Below are positions 34,941-42,828 of a stretch of DNA of 64,000 bases, in pieces; position 1 is the first letter of the stretch; the number at the start of each line of letters is the position of its first letter. Position numbers and translations under genes: made by a program. The DNA is taken from the NCBI GenBank assembly GCA_016708345.1, contig JADJFX010000041.1, forward strand, positions 16,991-80,990, written 5' to 3'. The notes below the pieces were generated by a model. It saw only the letters and a program-made list of their open reading frames with translations, was not told the origin of the DNA and ran no database searches. The stretch comes from Candidatus Rhodoferax bjergmarkensis (lineage in GTDB: Bacteria; Pseudomonadota; Gammaproteobacteria; Burkholderiales; Burkholderiaceae_C).

Positions 34941-34954
34941 GCCTCTTGCGAGGC
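34941..34954 (-). promoter_or_regulatory. Conserved leader hairpin, copy A
   Basis: On the minus strand GCCTC-GCAA-GAGGC, a 5-bp stem with a GNRA-type loop, 41 nt before the ATG at 34900. The surrounding 160 bp is similar to the upstream DNA of the genes at 32270 and 39539. Confidence 0.65.
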
Positions 34955-35133
34955 TAACTTTTTAAGGATTAACCGTTTAAGTACTGAACGTTGCGCTCAA
35001 ATTTGAGGTGGCAACGCCAGAAACAGGGTTTAAATATACCGATGCACCGTGACGTCGTCATGAACTAATTGATGATTCTGATTGAATGACAGCAATTTTT
35101 TGCGACTTTTTTCCCAGTAAACGAGCGCTGCCG

Positions 35134-35163
35134 AAAAAAACGGGCCACTATGGGGCCCGTTTT
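35134..35163 (-). terminator. Intrinsic terminator after the subtilisin gene
   Basis: On the minus strand AAAACGGGCC, short loop, GGCCCGTTTT with seven T, about 95 bp after the stop at 35260. Almost the same stem as the terminator at 33566-33596. Confidence 0.88.
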
Positions 35164-35259
35164 ATTTGAACGTTGTTTCGGCGGTGTCGCCCACAACCAT
35201 GGTCATGCACGCACGTTCGGCCTTGCTGAGGTGTGAACTCTCCTTGATCTATTAACGCC

Positions 35260-37629
35260 CTATAGCACGCCGTTAACCACAAATTCGCCCAACTCCCAGT
35301 AATCTGTCCGATAGCCGCTTCTGATGATCAACTTCACCTTTCTTGCCGCCACATCTCCCAGGTTCAATTTGAGCGAATTTACGCTTGCCGCACTGGTGCC
35401 GCCTGCCCGCTTGGTGTAATTGATACCGTCAGCCGATGTCCACACCTCGACGTCCTTCGAGAAATACATTCCTTCCGCCGTACCGCTGTGAATTACCGCT
35501 TCCTTCAGGGTTGCCGACTGTCCGTTCTTGAAGGAGTAAATGAACTCCTGAACACCGGGATTGAGCTTGCTGGACCACCCAGCATCAGTCGTCACACCGT
35601 CCGTAAGATCCGAAGCATTCCAGCCGCTGCCGTACTCGGAGGTGAATTTTTCCAGCACGCCTCCATTGGCTGAACGGACAACGTTAACCACCGCTCCGGT
35701 CGTTCCACCGCTGACGGTAAACGCCGCCTTGTTCTGAAGGGTGTACGAGTCGTTATAGAAGAAACGGACTTCGTAGTTGCCGGCGGCGAGGCCGTTGAAG
35801 GCCATGGATCCAGACTTGACGCCGTTTGTGTAAAACCACTGCCCGTACTGATCATTGGATGCGCCGGCCGCGAAAATACCGATCCAGTCCTTGGCGTTGC
35901 CGGGCAAACCGCTGTAACTGACGACGATCTGCTCATTTGCCGCATACGTGGATTTAGTCAGATTTAATGAAGCCCCCGTCGATGGGGTCTTGTAGGTTGC
36001 CGATAACGTCACGGCACCTGCCTGCATCGTCAGGGTGGTGCTGGAGGCCGTAGCATTGGCGATTGAAGCAGTACCTGAGTTCACGACCCACCTGTCGAAT
36101 GTCTGACCAGAAGTGGGGGCGTTGGCTGAGATGGTGACCTTGGTCCCGGCTGCGTAACTTCCGCCGCCACTGCCGCTGTTGACAGTCAGGGTGTATTTTG
36201 TAGTTGTTGTGCCTTTGTACATCGCCGAAACCGTGACAGCACCTGCCGGCATCGTCAGTGTGGTGCTGGAGGAATTGGCGTTGGCGATTGAAGCAGTGCC
36301 TGAGTTGACCACCCACTTGTCGAATGTCTGACCCGAAGAAGGTGCGTTGGCGGAGATGGTGACCTTGGCCCCGGCTGCGTAACTGCCGCTGCCGCTGCCG
36401 TTGTTGACATTAAGGGCATAGCCGGCTACCAACTGGCTTTGGAGCAGTTTGTTCGGTGAACCATTTGCGTTGGAAATTACATTATTAACAGCCATGGCCA
36501 AAATAGCTTTTGTGACCACGTCCGGGGAGGCATTTGCATTGACCGCGAGGTATAAGGCAGCAACACCGGCAACATGGGGTGAAGCCATTGAAGTACCACT
36601 CATTACTTCAGATGTTCCCCCGTTTTGTGCTGACGTTATATTGGATCCCGGTGCAAACAGGTCGACACAGCTGCCGTAATTTGAAAAAGATGACCGGGCA
36701 TCGTTGTTGGTTGAGCTTGCAACCGTAATAGCGGATGGAGCTCTGGCCGGCGATTCATTGCAGGCGTTTGAATTGTCATTGCCGGCAGCGACAGCGAGCG
36801 TTACGCCAGCGTCAACCAATGCTTTGGAAGCCAAATCGAGCGCGCTTGATGCACTGCCACCCAGGCTCATATTGGCAACAGCCGGACTTTTGTGGTTTTC
36901 AGCGACCCAATCTATGCCGGCGATGACGTCAGAATTCGAACCACTCCCTTTGCAGTCCAGTACACGAACCCCGATTAATTTTGCGCTTTTGGCAACCCCC
37001 CAGGTCGTTCCAGCAACTGTACCGGCAACATGCGTGCCGTGACCATCGCAATCATTCGCGTTTGAATCATCGTCGACAAAATCCCACCCCGATGAAGCGC
37101 GCCCGCCAAATTCAGGGTGATCCATATCAATACCGGTATCAATGATGTAAACATTGACATTTGATGCAGTCGTGCCATAGGTATAACTGCTGTTTAAAGG
37201 AAGACTGGACTGATCAATTCGATCCAACCCCCACGTTGGGTTTCTTTGTGTTGCGCTTTTCCTGATGAGCGTATCTGGCTCGATAAACGCCACATCAGGA
37301 CTGTCGGCCATGGCAACAGCCTCTGCTTTGCTCATTTGAAAAACGCCGCCTTTTATTGCTTTTTTAAACTTTTTGGTGGCTTTGGCCTTATGTCGACTGG
37401 TTAATGAGTCAATCAAACTCTTGACCACAACACCCGCGTCAGCTTTTTCGGTTTTCAGTGCATTTTTTAACCTGCCCGATTCCTGTTGAACGGCGGCATC
37501 CTTAAAAACCACAATATATTGATCCGTTATCACGGAAGCACGATTCGATGCGGCTTTCAATTCACCCGCGTTGACTGCTAACGACAGCATTAAAAATACT
37601 GCAAAGAGTAACTGTTTAAATACATTCAT
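35260..37629 (-). CDS. Secreted subtilisin-like serine protease (S8) with multi-domain C-terminus
   Basis: 789 residues. Signal peptide about 1-21; I9-type propeptide about 36-118 (QYIVVFKDAAVQQ to VAFIEPD). The S8 domain has the catalytic triad Asp164 (YIIDTGIDMDHPEF), His197 (DGHGTHVAGTVAG) and Ser347 (MSGTSMASPHVAG), with oxyanion Asn284 (AAGNDN). It is followed by two near-identical InlB-like beta repeats (SGSYAAGAKVTISANAPSSG and SGGGSYAAGTKVTISANAPT), a SKICH-like module (AKDWIGIFAAGASNDQYGQW, LAAGNYEVRFFYND) and a discoidin/F5-8C-like end (WNASDLTDGVTTDAGWSSKL). The modules suggest binding to polymers or glycans outside the cell. Monocistronic with its own terminator. Confidence 0.92.
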   Translation of the reverse strand: MNVFKQLLFAVFLMLSLAVNAGELKAASNRASVITDQYIVVFKDAAVQQESGRLKNALKTEKADAGVVVKSLIDSLTSRHKAKATKKFKKAIKGGVFQMSKAEAVAMADSPDVAFIEPDTLIRKSATQRNPTWGLDRIDQSSLPLNSSYTYGTTASNVNVYIIDTGIDMDHPEFGGRASSGWDFVDDDSNANDCDGHGTHVAGTVAGTTWGVAKSAKLIGVRVLDCKGSGSNSDVIAGIDWVAENHKSPAVANMSLGGSASSALDLASKALVDAGVTLAVAAGNDNSNACNESPARAPSAITVASSTNNDARSSFSNYGSCVDLFAPGSNITSAQNGGTSEVMSGTSMASPHVAGVAALYLAVNANASPDVVTKAILAMAVNNVISNANGSPNKLLQSQLVAGYALNVNNGSGSGSYAAGAKVTISANAPSSGQTFDKWVVNSGTASIANANSSSTTLTMPAGAVTVSAMYKGTTTTKYTLTVNSGSGGGSYAAGTKVTISANAPTSGQTFDRWVVNSGTASIANATASSTTLTMQAGAVTLSATYKTPSTGASLNLTKSTYAANEQIVVSYSGLPGNAKDWIGIFAAGASNDQYGQWFYTNGVKSGSMAFNGLAAGNYEVRFFYNDSYTLQNKAAFTVSGGTTGAVVNVVRSANGGVLEKFTSEYGSGWNASDLTDGVTTDAGWSSKLNPGVQEFIYSFKNGQSATLKEAVIHSGTAEGMYFSKDVEVWTSADGINYTKRAGGTSAASVNSLKLNLGDVAARKVKLIIRSGYRTDYWELGEFVVNGVL

Positions 37630-37785
37630 TTTTTAATTTCCTTGGCACTTAACAAAAAATTACTACTATTAACTCAACGAATATTCAGAGTTTATTTTTC
37701 GCCAAAACCGGCAATTATTTCAACCACATCGGATTCAAGCGACTTTGCATCACGTATGTTGAAGGTCATCCATTCGCATGACTGG

Positions 37786-37980
37786 CTAATGCCAGAGTTT
37801 TTCGATGCGGTTCAATTCCGGACTGCAAGGCGGCAAGAAGTACAACTTCAGCCCTTTGGCCTGCAAGTGCGTGAGCGCCAGATGATGCGGCGACTTGGCC
37901 ATATCGGCGGGTGGCACAGTGTCCGCGCCGGGGTGTCTGAACCCATCCACCAGACCCCCATCAGCGCCTACACTGCGCAA
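37786..37980 (-). pseudogene. IS630-family transposase remnant
   Basis: About 40 meaningful residues ending a lost transposase: HLALTHLQAKGLKLYFLPPC followed by SPELNRIEKLWH. The LPPxSPELNxIExLW text is the conserved region around the last acidic residue of IS630/Tc1-type DDE transposases. No other part of the element is recognisable, and it sits between the subtilisin gene and a broken phosphatase copy. Confidence 0.7.
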
Positions 37981-38068
37981 ACCGCCAAGACCAAGGCACC
38001 CGGTGTTCGGGCACCGCGCAGGTGCACCACCTGGGCACCCCGGGTATATTGCACAGCCAACTTGCCGA

Positions 38069-39539
38069 TCAGTAGCCCTTTTTCACCGTGAATTGGTCGA
38101 TGACCTCACCCTTGATGTTCTTGAAGTAGAAATCGGCATGGTCAGCATAGAAGTCGCCAAACAAGACGCCATAGGTTGCGCCCTGGCTGGCCGAATACAC
38201 CTTGGCCCACCAGTTGCCGCTGATCTCCTGGTCACGGATACCCACACCACCGAGACCTGACACAAAGGCAATGCTCTTACCCTCGGTGACGGTGTAGGGA
38301 GACGTTGTACTGGCAACGGTTTGATTGCTCATGCTGCTGAGCAGCGAGGAGTAGAATGGCGGCGGGCCAAGGTGGCCCTTTTATTGCAGGTGTTGTGACC
38401 CCCAACCCGGCCGGCCGTCTTGCCCCCACCGTGGCGTTTTTCAGGCGCAATGCGCCTGCGCCGGTGTGCGGTCAAGCTGCTGGTGGAAAGCCTCGCGCAA
38501 TGGTGCCGGGACGACACAACAAAAAGACGTTTTGTACGTGCAAGCTTTTCTCGCGTAGCTGCGAGCATTGACGTTGGTCCGTTCAGGGCGGGGCGCGCAC
38601 GTCGCTGAAATTGCTGTCATCCACATCGTGGTTGCCTACGGCCAAAAGCACCGGGTCACTCGAACCCAGCGTACTGCGAACCTTGTTGTCCCAGTCATCG
38701 TCACCACCACTGCCATAGGCGGTGTCGCCCACGAACATGGTCATGCCAGCGCCTTCGGCCTTGATGAGGTTCAACACGCTCTGGAAGTTACTGCCGTAAC
38801 CCGAATCACCCACGAAGGCGACACGCGCAAACCCACCCGTAGAACTGCCTGCTGAAATAGAAAAAGGAACCGGGCTACCTAAATGGCAATATCCGTCGTT
38901 CTGAAACATCTGTAATTGATAGTTACCAGCACCGAGGTTACTAAAACTTACCGATCCAGAGCTGTTCTCAGCATACTTCCATGCAACATAACGGCTGTTT
39001 TGCTCACAGGATTTGCCAATGGAACCTTGAGGGTAAACCGCGATCCAGTCGCGACTAGAAGCGGAATTACTGTAATTTACAGAAACAGTTTCACCGACTT
39101 TATAGCTTGGTTTGCCTACCGTTATTGATGCTGCACCACCGCCAGTACCACCACCAGTACCACCACCGGTACCTGCATTAGTGACCGAAAAAGAAATTTT
39201 GGACCCTATATGGCAATAACCATTTTTAGCAAACAGCTGTGCATCGTAGTTACCTTCCGGCAGATCCTTGAAACTCAATGAACCAGTGGCAAGCTCAGCA
39301 TATTGCCAGGCAATATAGTTTTTGCTCTTCTTGCAAGAACTATTGATACTGCCTGTTTTATAAATGCCGACCCAATCATTCGCGGCGCCCGAATCCTTGT
39401 AACTTATGGCAATCAAGTCAGCCGTACTGTAGCTCGACTTCTCTGTGCTCAAGGTGCCACTATTTGTAACTGCAGCGGCACAGAAGCTGGCAGTTGTGAA
39501 AGCCAATGCTATGGCCAATTTATTAGATTTCACGATCAT
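38069..39539 (-). pseudogene. Secreted SKICH-like/calcineurin-like phosphatase, central part corrupted
   Basis: ATG at 39539 with GTAGGAGCG before it. Signal peptide about 1-22, then two related beta modules (AANDWVGIYKTGSIN with WQYAELATGSLSFKDLPEGN; SRDWIAVYPQGSIG with WKYAENSSGSVSFSNLGAGN) joined by a GTGGGTGGG linker, then a phosphatase domain with FVGDSGYGSNFQSVLNLIKA and AVGNHDVDDSNFSD. At about 38600 the frame is lost; 38333-38600 is an indel-ridden version of the middle of the intact phosphatase and is about 95 bp shorter. The C-terminus returns as MSNQTVASTTSPYTVTEG to FTVKKGY (38069-38332). Either real decay or, more likely, local sequencing damage. Confidence 0.75.
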
Positions 39540-39576
39540 CGCTCCTACGTTATTTAATGAATTTGGTTGAATTTTT

Positions 39577-39590
39577 GCCCCTTGCGAAGC
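39577..39590 (-). promoter_or_regulatory. Conserved leader hairpin, copy C
   Basis: On the minus strand GCTTC-GCAA-GGGGC, 38 nt before the ATG at 39539. Relative to copy A the stem changes keep pairing through G-U wobbles. Confidence 0.55.
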
Positions 39591-39823
39591 TACCTTTTTT
39601 GTTCTGCTTATTGCGTTCAGGTTTCTGGCTGCAACCGCAGAAAAACGTAACAAGTGTAACGAGCCATGAAAAAATTTACATGAACTTTCTGATGATTATT
39701 GAGTCTCATACATCTTTTTATGCCAAAAATTCTGTGGACAAGTGCACACTCATCCTGTGGACCAATCTGGTCGGCTCAGCCCCCAGCCCCAGCCAGGCAG
39801 CACCCATCGTGGCCCTGCTCGAT

Positions 39824-39951
39824 GGCGGCATGACCGTGGGCGCCCTCACCGTGCTGGCGGCCGATTTGGACCTCAACACCACCAACATCGGTCTGGTCGG
39901 ACTGGTGCAAACCGGAATTGAATACAGCCTGTGAAACGCTGACACGCTTTA
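39824..39951 (+). repeat. 128-bp direct repeat, left copy, flanking brnTA
   Basis: Encodes GGMTVGALTVLAADLDLNTT and NIGLVGLVQTGIEYSL then TGA on the plus strand. The right copy at 40487-40614 differs at 10 of 128 positions. Probably the end of a small gene or gene fragment that was duplicated; no start or upstream coding sequence is convincing. Confidence 0.7.
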
Positions 39952-39993
39952 CTCTCGAATTGAAGAGTTGAGCGTCTCGCACCACAAAGCGGC

Positions 39994-40203
39994 CTACTTC
40001 CAGTTGAGATTCAGCTTCCGTTGCGACGCCGCACAGTCTCGAAGGTACAGATTGATAAGGCTCTGATACGGAATGCCAACGTCTTCAGAAATGGTCTTGA
40101 AGTACGTAATTGACTCTTCATCGAGCCGAATGGTGATTTGCTTCTTGAGTTGGGCTGCATAGGGATTCTTTCTTGCAGCGGAGAAGTCGTATTCTTTGCG
40201 CAT
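39994..40203 (-). CDS. brnA: BrnA antitoxin
   Basis: 69 residues: MRKEYDFSAARKNPYAAQLK followed by KQITIRLDEESITYFKTISE and DVGIPYQSLINLYLRDCA. The KKQITIRLDE strand and following helices are the ribbon-helix-helix DNA-binding fold of BrnA, which neutralises the ribonuclease BrnT and represses its own operon. The ATG lies 9 bp after the brnT stop with AGAGGTG as ribosome site. Intact. Confidence 0.85.
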   Translation of the reverse strand: MRKEYDFSAARKNPYAAQLKKQITIRLDEESITYFKTISEDVGIPYQSLINLYLRDCAASQRKLNLNWK

Positions 40204-40212
40204 GTTGCACCT

Positions 40213-40380
40213 CTACGGATAAGACCTGGATTCTTGGGTTGTTGCCTTGCGAGCAGAGATGAAGGGGGGGGGGGGGGGGGGGGGGGCGAATACTGACTTG
40301 GCTTCTTCGAAGCTCACGCCGTGCTTCTTCGCATTGGCAGCGGCCTTCCGTTCATCCCAATCGAAGCGAAGTGTGCTCAT
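40213..40380 (-). pseudogene. brnT: BrnT toxin, centre replaced by a poly-G/C run
   Basis: ATG at 40380 starts MSTLRFDWDERKAAANAKKH followed by GVSFEEAKSVFA, the typical BrnT N-terminus. The last codons before the TAG at 40213-40215 read ISARKATTQESRSYP, the typical C-terminus. Between them (40262-40287) is a run of about 25 G on the plus strand instead of the 35-40 residues expected, so a family length near 90 residues is reduced to 55. As the same homopolymer signature marks other bad patches in this window, the gap is probably an assembly defect in an intact toxin gene. Confidence 0.75.
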
Positions 40381-40486
40381 GCCGAAGTGTAACTACATTG
40401 TAATTAGTGAGCAAATGAATGCGCCTCGGTCTTGCTCAAGACACCCAACGACCCTCTCGATGGAAGGGTTGCACATTCTGTTCGGT

Positions 40487-40614
40487 GGTGGCATGACAGT
40501 GGGCTCCCTCACCGTGCTGGCGGCCGATTTGGACCTCAACACCAACAACATCGGTCTGGTCGGACTGACGCAAACCGGGATCGAATACAGCCTGTGAAAT
40601 GCTGCCACGCTTTA
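40487..40614 (+). repeat. 128-bp direct repeat, right copy, flanking brnTA
   Basis: Encodes GGMTVGSLTVLAADLDLNTN and NIGLVGLTQTGIEYSL then TGA. About 92 percent identical to 39824-39951. Confidence 0.7.
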
Positions 40615-41278
40615 GCGAGCGAGCACAGCGCCGGGAGTCATGCGTCGACGCGACGAAGTGCAGCGCTGTTCAAAAACCCAAAGTGACTTTTGGGGCTTTC
40701 ACGCCCGTGAATACTGCGCGAACAGCTATTACATTCATAGCGATTTCGGAATTTTTGCGTGCCTCCGCCCACCTGAAGGGGTGAACTAAAAAAACCGTGG
40801 GGAATGCTTGATTGCAAGACTTGACCCTTGGCATTTCGACAGGCCCAAAACCTGAGCCATAGACTTGTGCGAACCGGCAACGGTTTGCGGCTATTGGAGG
40901 CGGTGGGGAACAGAGGGTTTTCTGGGGCTGCCGATGCAGCCAGGGGCGAGGTAGGTGGCGATTGCGGCCAAGCAGCATCGCCACTGACCCCAGCCTTGAT
41001 CCTGATGGGTGACTGGTGCGCAGTGACGCAACCAGATTTCGAGAACCAAAGCGTGCCGGTGAACGTTGACTTTGAAATGCAGTTTGACAAGAAAATGCGG
41101 GGCGAGCGCAGTATTTTTCTCGCCCTATTGACGGAGGTTGGCTAATGGGTGACCCTATGACCCTGACCCCATGACCCTTTGACCCCAGTGCCATTCGACT
41201 TGACCCTTTGTCCCCGGTATAAATGTGAAATGGTCATCAGCGATTCCCCGTCGACCGCCCTGTTGGACAATGCACGCC
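40615..41278. other. Gene-poor stretch with an iterated TGACCC motif
   Basis: Open frames exist on both strands but have no recognisable domain or ribosome site. At 41146-41213 the hexamer TGACCC (or TGACCCT) recurs six times in irregular spacing, which I cannot assign; similar GGGTCA-rich text often borders REP-associated (RAYT) transposase genes, but no such gene is visible. Confidence 0.45.
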
Positions 41279-41677
41279 TCAGCATTCAAAGGGTGTAATG
41301 TAAAAATACTTTGGTGCCTCGGTTGTACAACCCGCTACACAAGTGAGGCGAATGCCCTCTCGCCGCCCTTCACATGATGGATTTGTATCATGGGTATAAC
41401 GATAGGTGCTCCCGACAAGGGGCGTCTTTCCTTGTGAGTGACACGAAAATCCGGCGGCAGACATTTTGCACTGAGTAACAAAGGGAACAGGCTCCCTCTG
41501 TACACCGCCATCTGTGGTGTGTGAAAAGTCGTTTATCGAAATCATCATCACGGGATGATCGCAGTCGGAAATCGAGATCGCACGCTTAATGGATTCGCCT
41601 GACATCGTAGGCGAACATCCGGCATGGGCAATCGCAGAGAATAGAAATATCGAAAGGACTGCTACGACACGAAGCAT
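41279..41677 (-). CDS. Small secreted Cys-rich hypothetical protein
   Basis: 132 residues with a signal peptide (MLRVVAVLSIFLFSAIAHA, cleavage before GCSP). The mature part has eight Cys (GCSPTMSG, SDCDHP, TQCKMSAAGFSCHSQG, PSCEGRREGIRLTCVAGCTT, FEC at the end), enough for four disulfides. No family recognised. It stands alone between the toxin-antitoxin region and the AlgR-like regulator. Confidence 0.65.
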   Translation of the reverse strand: MLRVVAVLSIFLFSAIAHAGCSPTMSGESIKRAISISDCDHPVMMISINDFSHTTDGGVQREPVPFVTQCKMSAAGFSCHSQGKTPLVGSTYRYTHDTNPSCEGRREGIRLTCVAGCTTEAPKYFYITPFEC

Positions 41678-41887
41678 GGTTTACCCTTCAAATGTGATGT
41701 CCAGAACAAAAAAAGCGCTCATTAAGCTGGACTCTGCTCCATAAGTTGGCCATCAAATCCTCCTGAAAGTGGCTTGTAGCTTCACTTTGACTGCCTTTCG
41801 ACATTGTTCAACCGATGCCCTTATTCTGGCAGACCCGCCGAAGCGCCAAATGCCGACAAAAAACAAACCCACCCCAACGCCAAGCCG

Positions 41888-41992
41888 CACGTGTACGTGC
41901 CCCCTTAAAACACGCGGCCAAATGGGCTGTTCAAAGCTCCCCTTTCTCGCCCGGCGGGGGGAGAAAGGGGCTGGGGGATAGAGTGGGGGAAT
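41888..41992 (+). repeat. Second dispersed repeat family, copy A
   Basis: Core AACACGCGGCCAAATGGGCT followed by GTT, a CTCGCCCGGCGGG segment and a GGGGGA-rich tail. Related copies lie at 59741-59823 (same orientation) and 59509-59603 (inverted). It is situated between the secreted protein and the AlgR-like regulator. Confidence 0.65.
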
Positions 41993-42050
41993 AAGGTGCT
42001 ACGCAAATGAGACCACCCGACAAAGCGACAAAACCCATAGCAAAAAACCC

Positions 42051-42797
42051 TCACCCCACCCCCGCCACCACCTCCCTAACCGCCGCCAACTGCCGCCGCG
42101 ACACAAACAGCAGCTCATCTATCCCCTCCAGCCGCACCGCCCACCCCTCCCCCTCTTGCGGGTCGTGGTGTTTGACCAAAGCCCGCACGGCGCGCCGGGA
42201 AATCAGGGCGTTGCGGTGGATACGCATGAAGTGGTCTTTGTACTTGTCTTCCAGCTCGCTCAGGGACGCGTCCAGGATGAAACTTTTGTCTCGGGTGCGA
42301 ACCGTCACGTATTTCAGCTCGGCCTTGAGGTACAGCACCTGCGCCAAAGGCACCCGCACGGTGCTGCCCCGGTCTTGAATGACCAAGATTTCTTGAGGCA
42401 AATCAGGCTCTGGCGCACGATTGGCGTGCGCAAGGCGCTCTACTTTTTGTAGCATTGCCTGAAGGCGCTCCAGCCGCACCGGCTTGGTCAAATAGTCGAC
42501 CGCCTCCAGCTCAAAAGCCTGTACGGCATGTTCGGCATGGGCGGTCACAAACACCACCGCAGGGGGGCGGGGCAAGGTGCGCAGCATCTGTGCCAGGGCC
42601 AGCCCATCGGCACCGGGCATGTGAATGTCCACCAGCGCCAGGTCCGCATCGTGGTGCTGCAACCACTCCACAGCTTGTGCGGCGTTGGCGGCCTCGGCCT
42701 GGACACTGGCCGCAGGTGCGCTGCAATCGCCCAGCAGCGTGCGCAGGCGCGCGCGGGCCAGGGCTTCATCGTCAACGATCAACACCTTCAAAACCAT
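42051..42797 (-). CDS. LytR/AlgR-family response regulator
   Basis: 248 residues. Receiver domain with VLIVDDEALARARLRTLLG, phospho-acceptor Asp in ADLALVDIHMPGADGLALAQ and the KP pair in VDYLTKPVRLERLQ; C-terminal LytTR DNA-binding domain from about 140 (ILVIQDRGSTVRVPLAQVLY, LKAELKYVTVRTRDKSFILD, FMRIHRNALISRRAVRALVK). It starts 31 bp after its cognate kinase gene. In pseudomonads and other beta/gammaproteobacteria AlgZ/AlgR-type pairs beside argH control surface polymers and pili; the conserved neighbour supports this identity but targets here are unknown. Confidence 0.92.
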   Translation of the reverse strand: MVLKVLIVDDEALARARLRTLLGDCSAPAASVQAEAANAAQAVEWLQHHDADLALVDIHMPGADGLALAQMLRTLPRPPAVVFVTAHAEHAVQAFELEAVDYLTKPVRLERLQAMLQKVERLAHANRAPEPDLPQEILVIQDRGSTVRVPLAQVLYLKAELKYVTVRTRDKSFILDASLSELEDKYKDHFMRIHRNALISRRAVRALVKHHDPQEGEGWAVRLEGIDELLFVSRRQLAAVREVVAGVG

Positions 42798-42828
42798 GGC
42801 GCACCTTGCGCAATGGCTGCTTGCTCAT

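Noticed and set aside
35260..37629. The two internal near-identical beta repeats of the subtilisin as a possible recombination artefact
   Set aside because: They differ at several positions and tandem InlB-like repeats are common in secreted proteases, so the duplication is taken as genuine.
37642..38091. Plus-strand 149-codon frame over the IS630 remnant
   Set aside because: Antisense to the clear transposase text and without known motifs.
39120..39175. Short tandem repeat coding GTGGGTGGG in the SKICH-phosphatase gene
   Set aside because: An ordinary glycine-rich linker between domains, not a CRISPR or microsatellite of special note.
40638..41194. Two overlapping minus-strand frames of 150 and 174 codons and a plus-strand frame of 105
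   Set aside because: Mutually overlapping, no recognisable family and no ribosome site; left as gene-poor.
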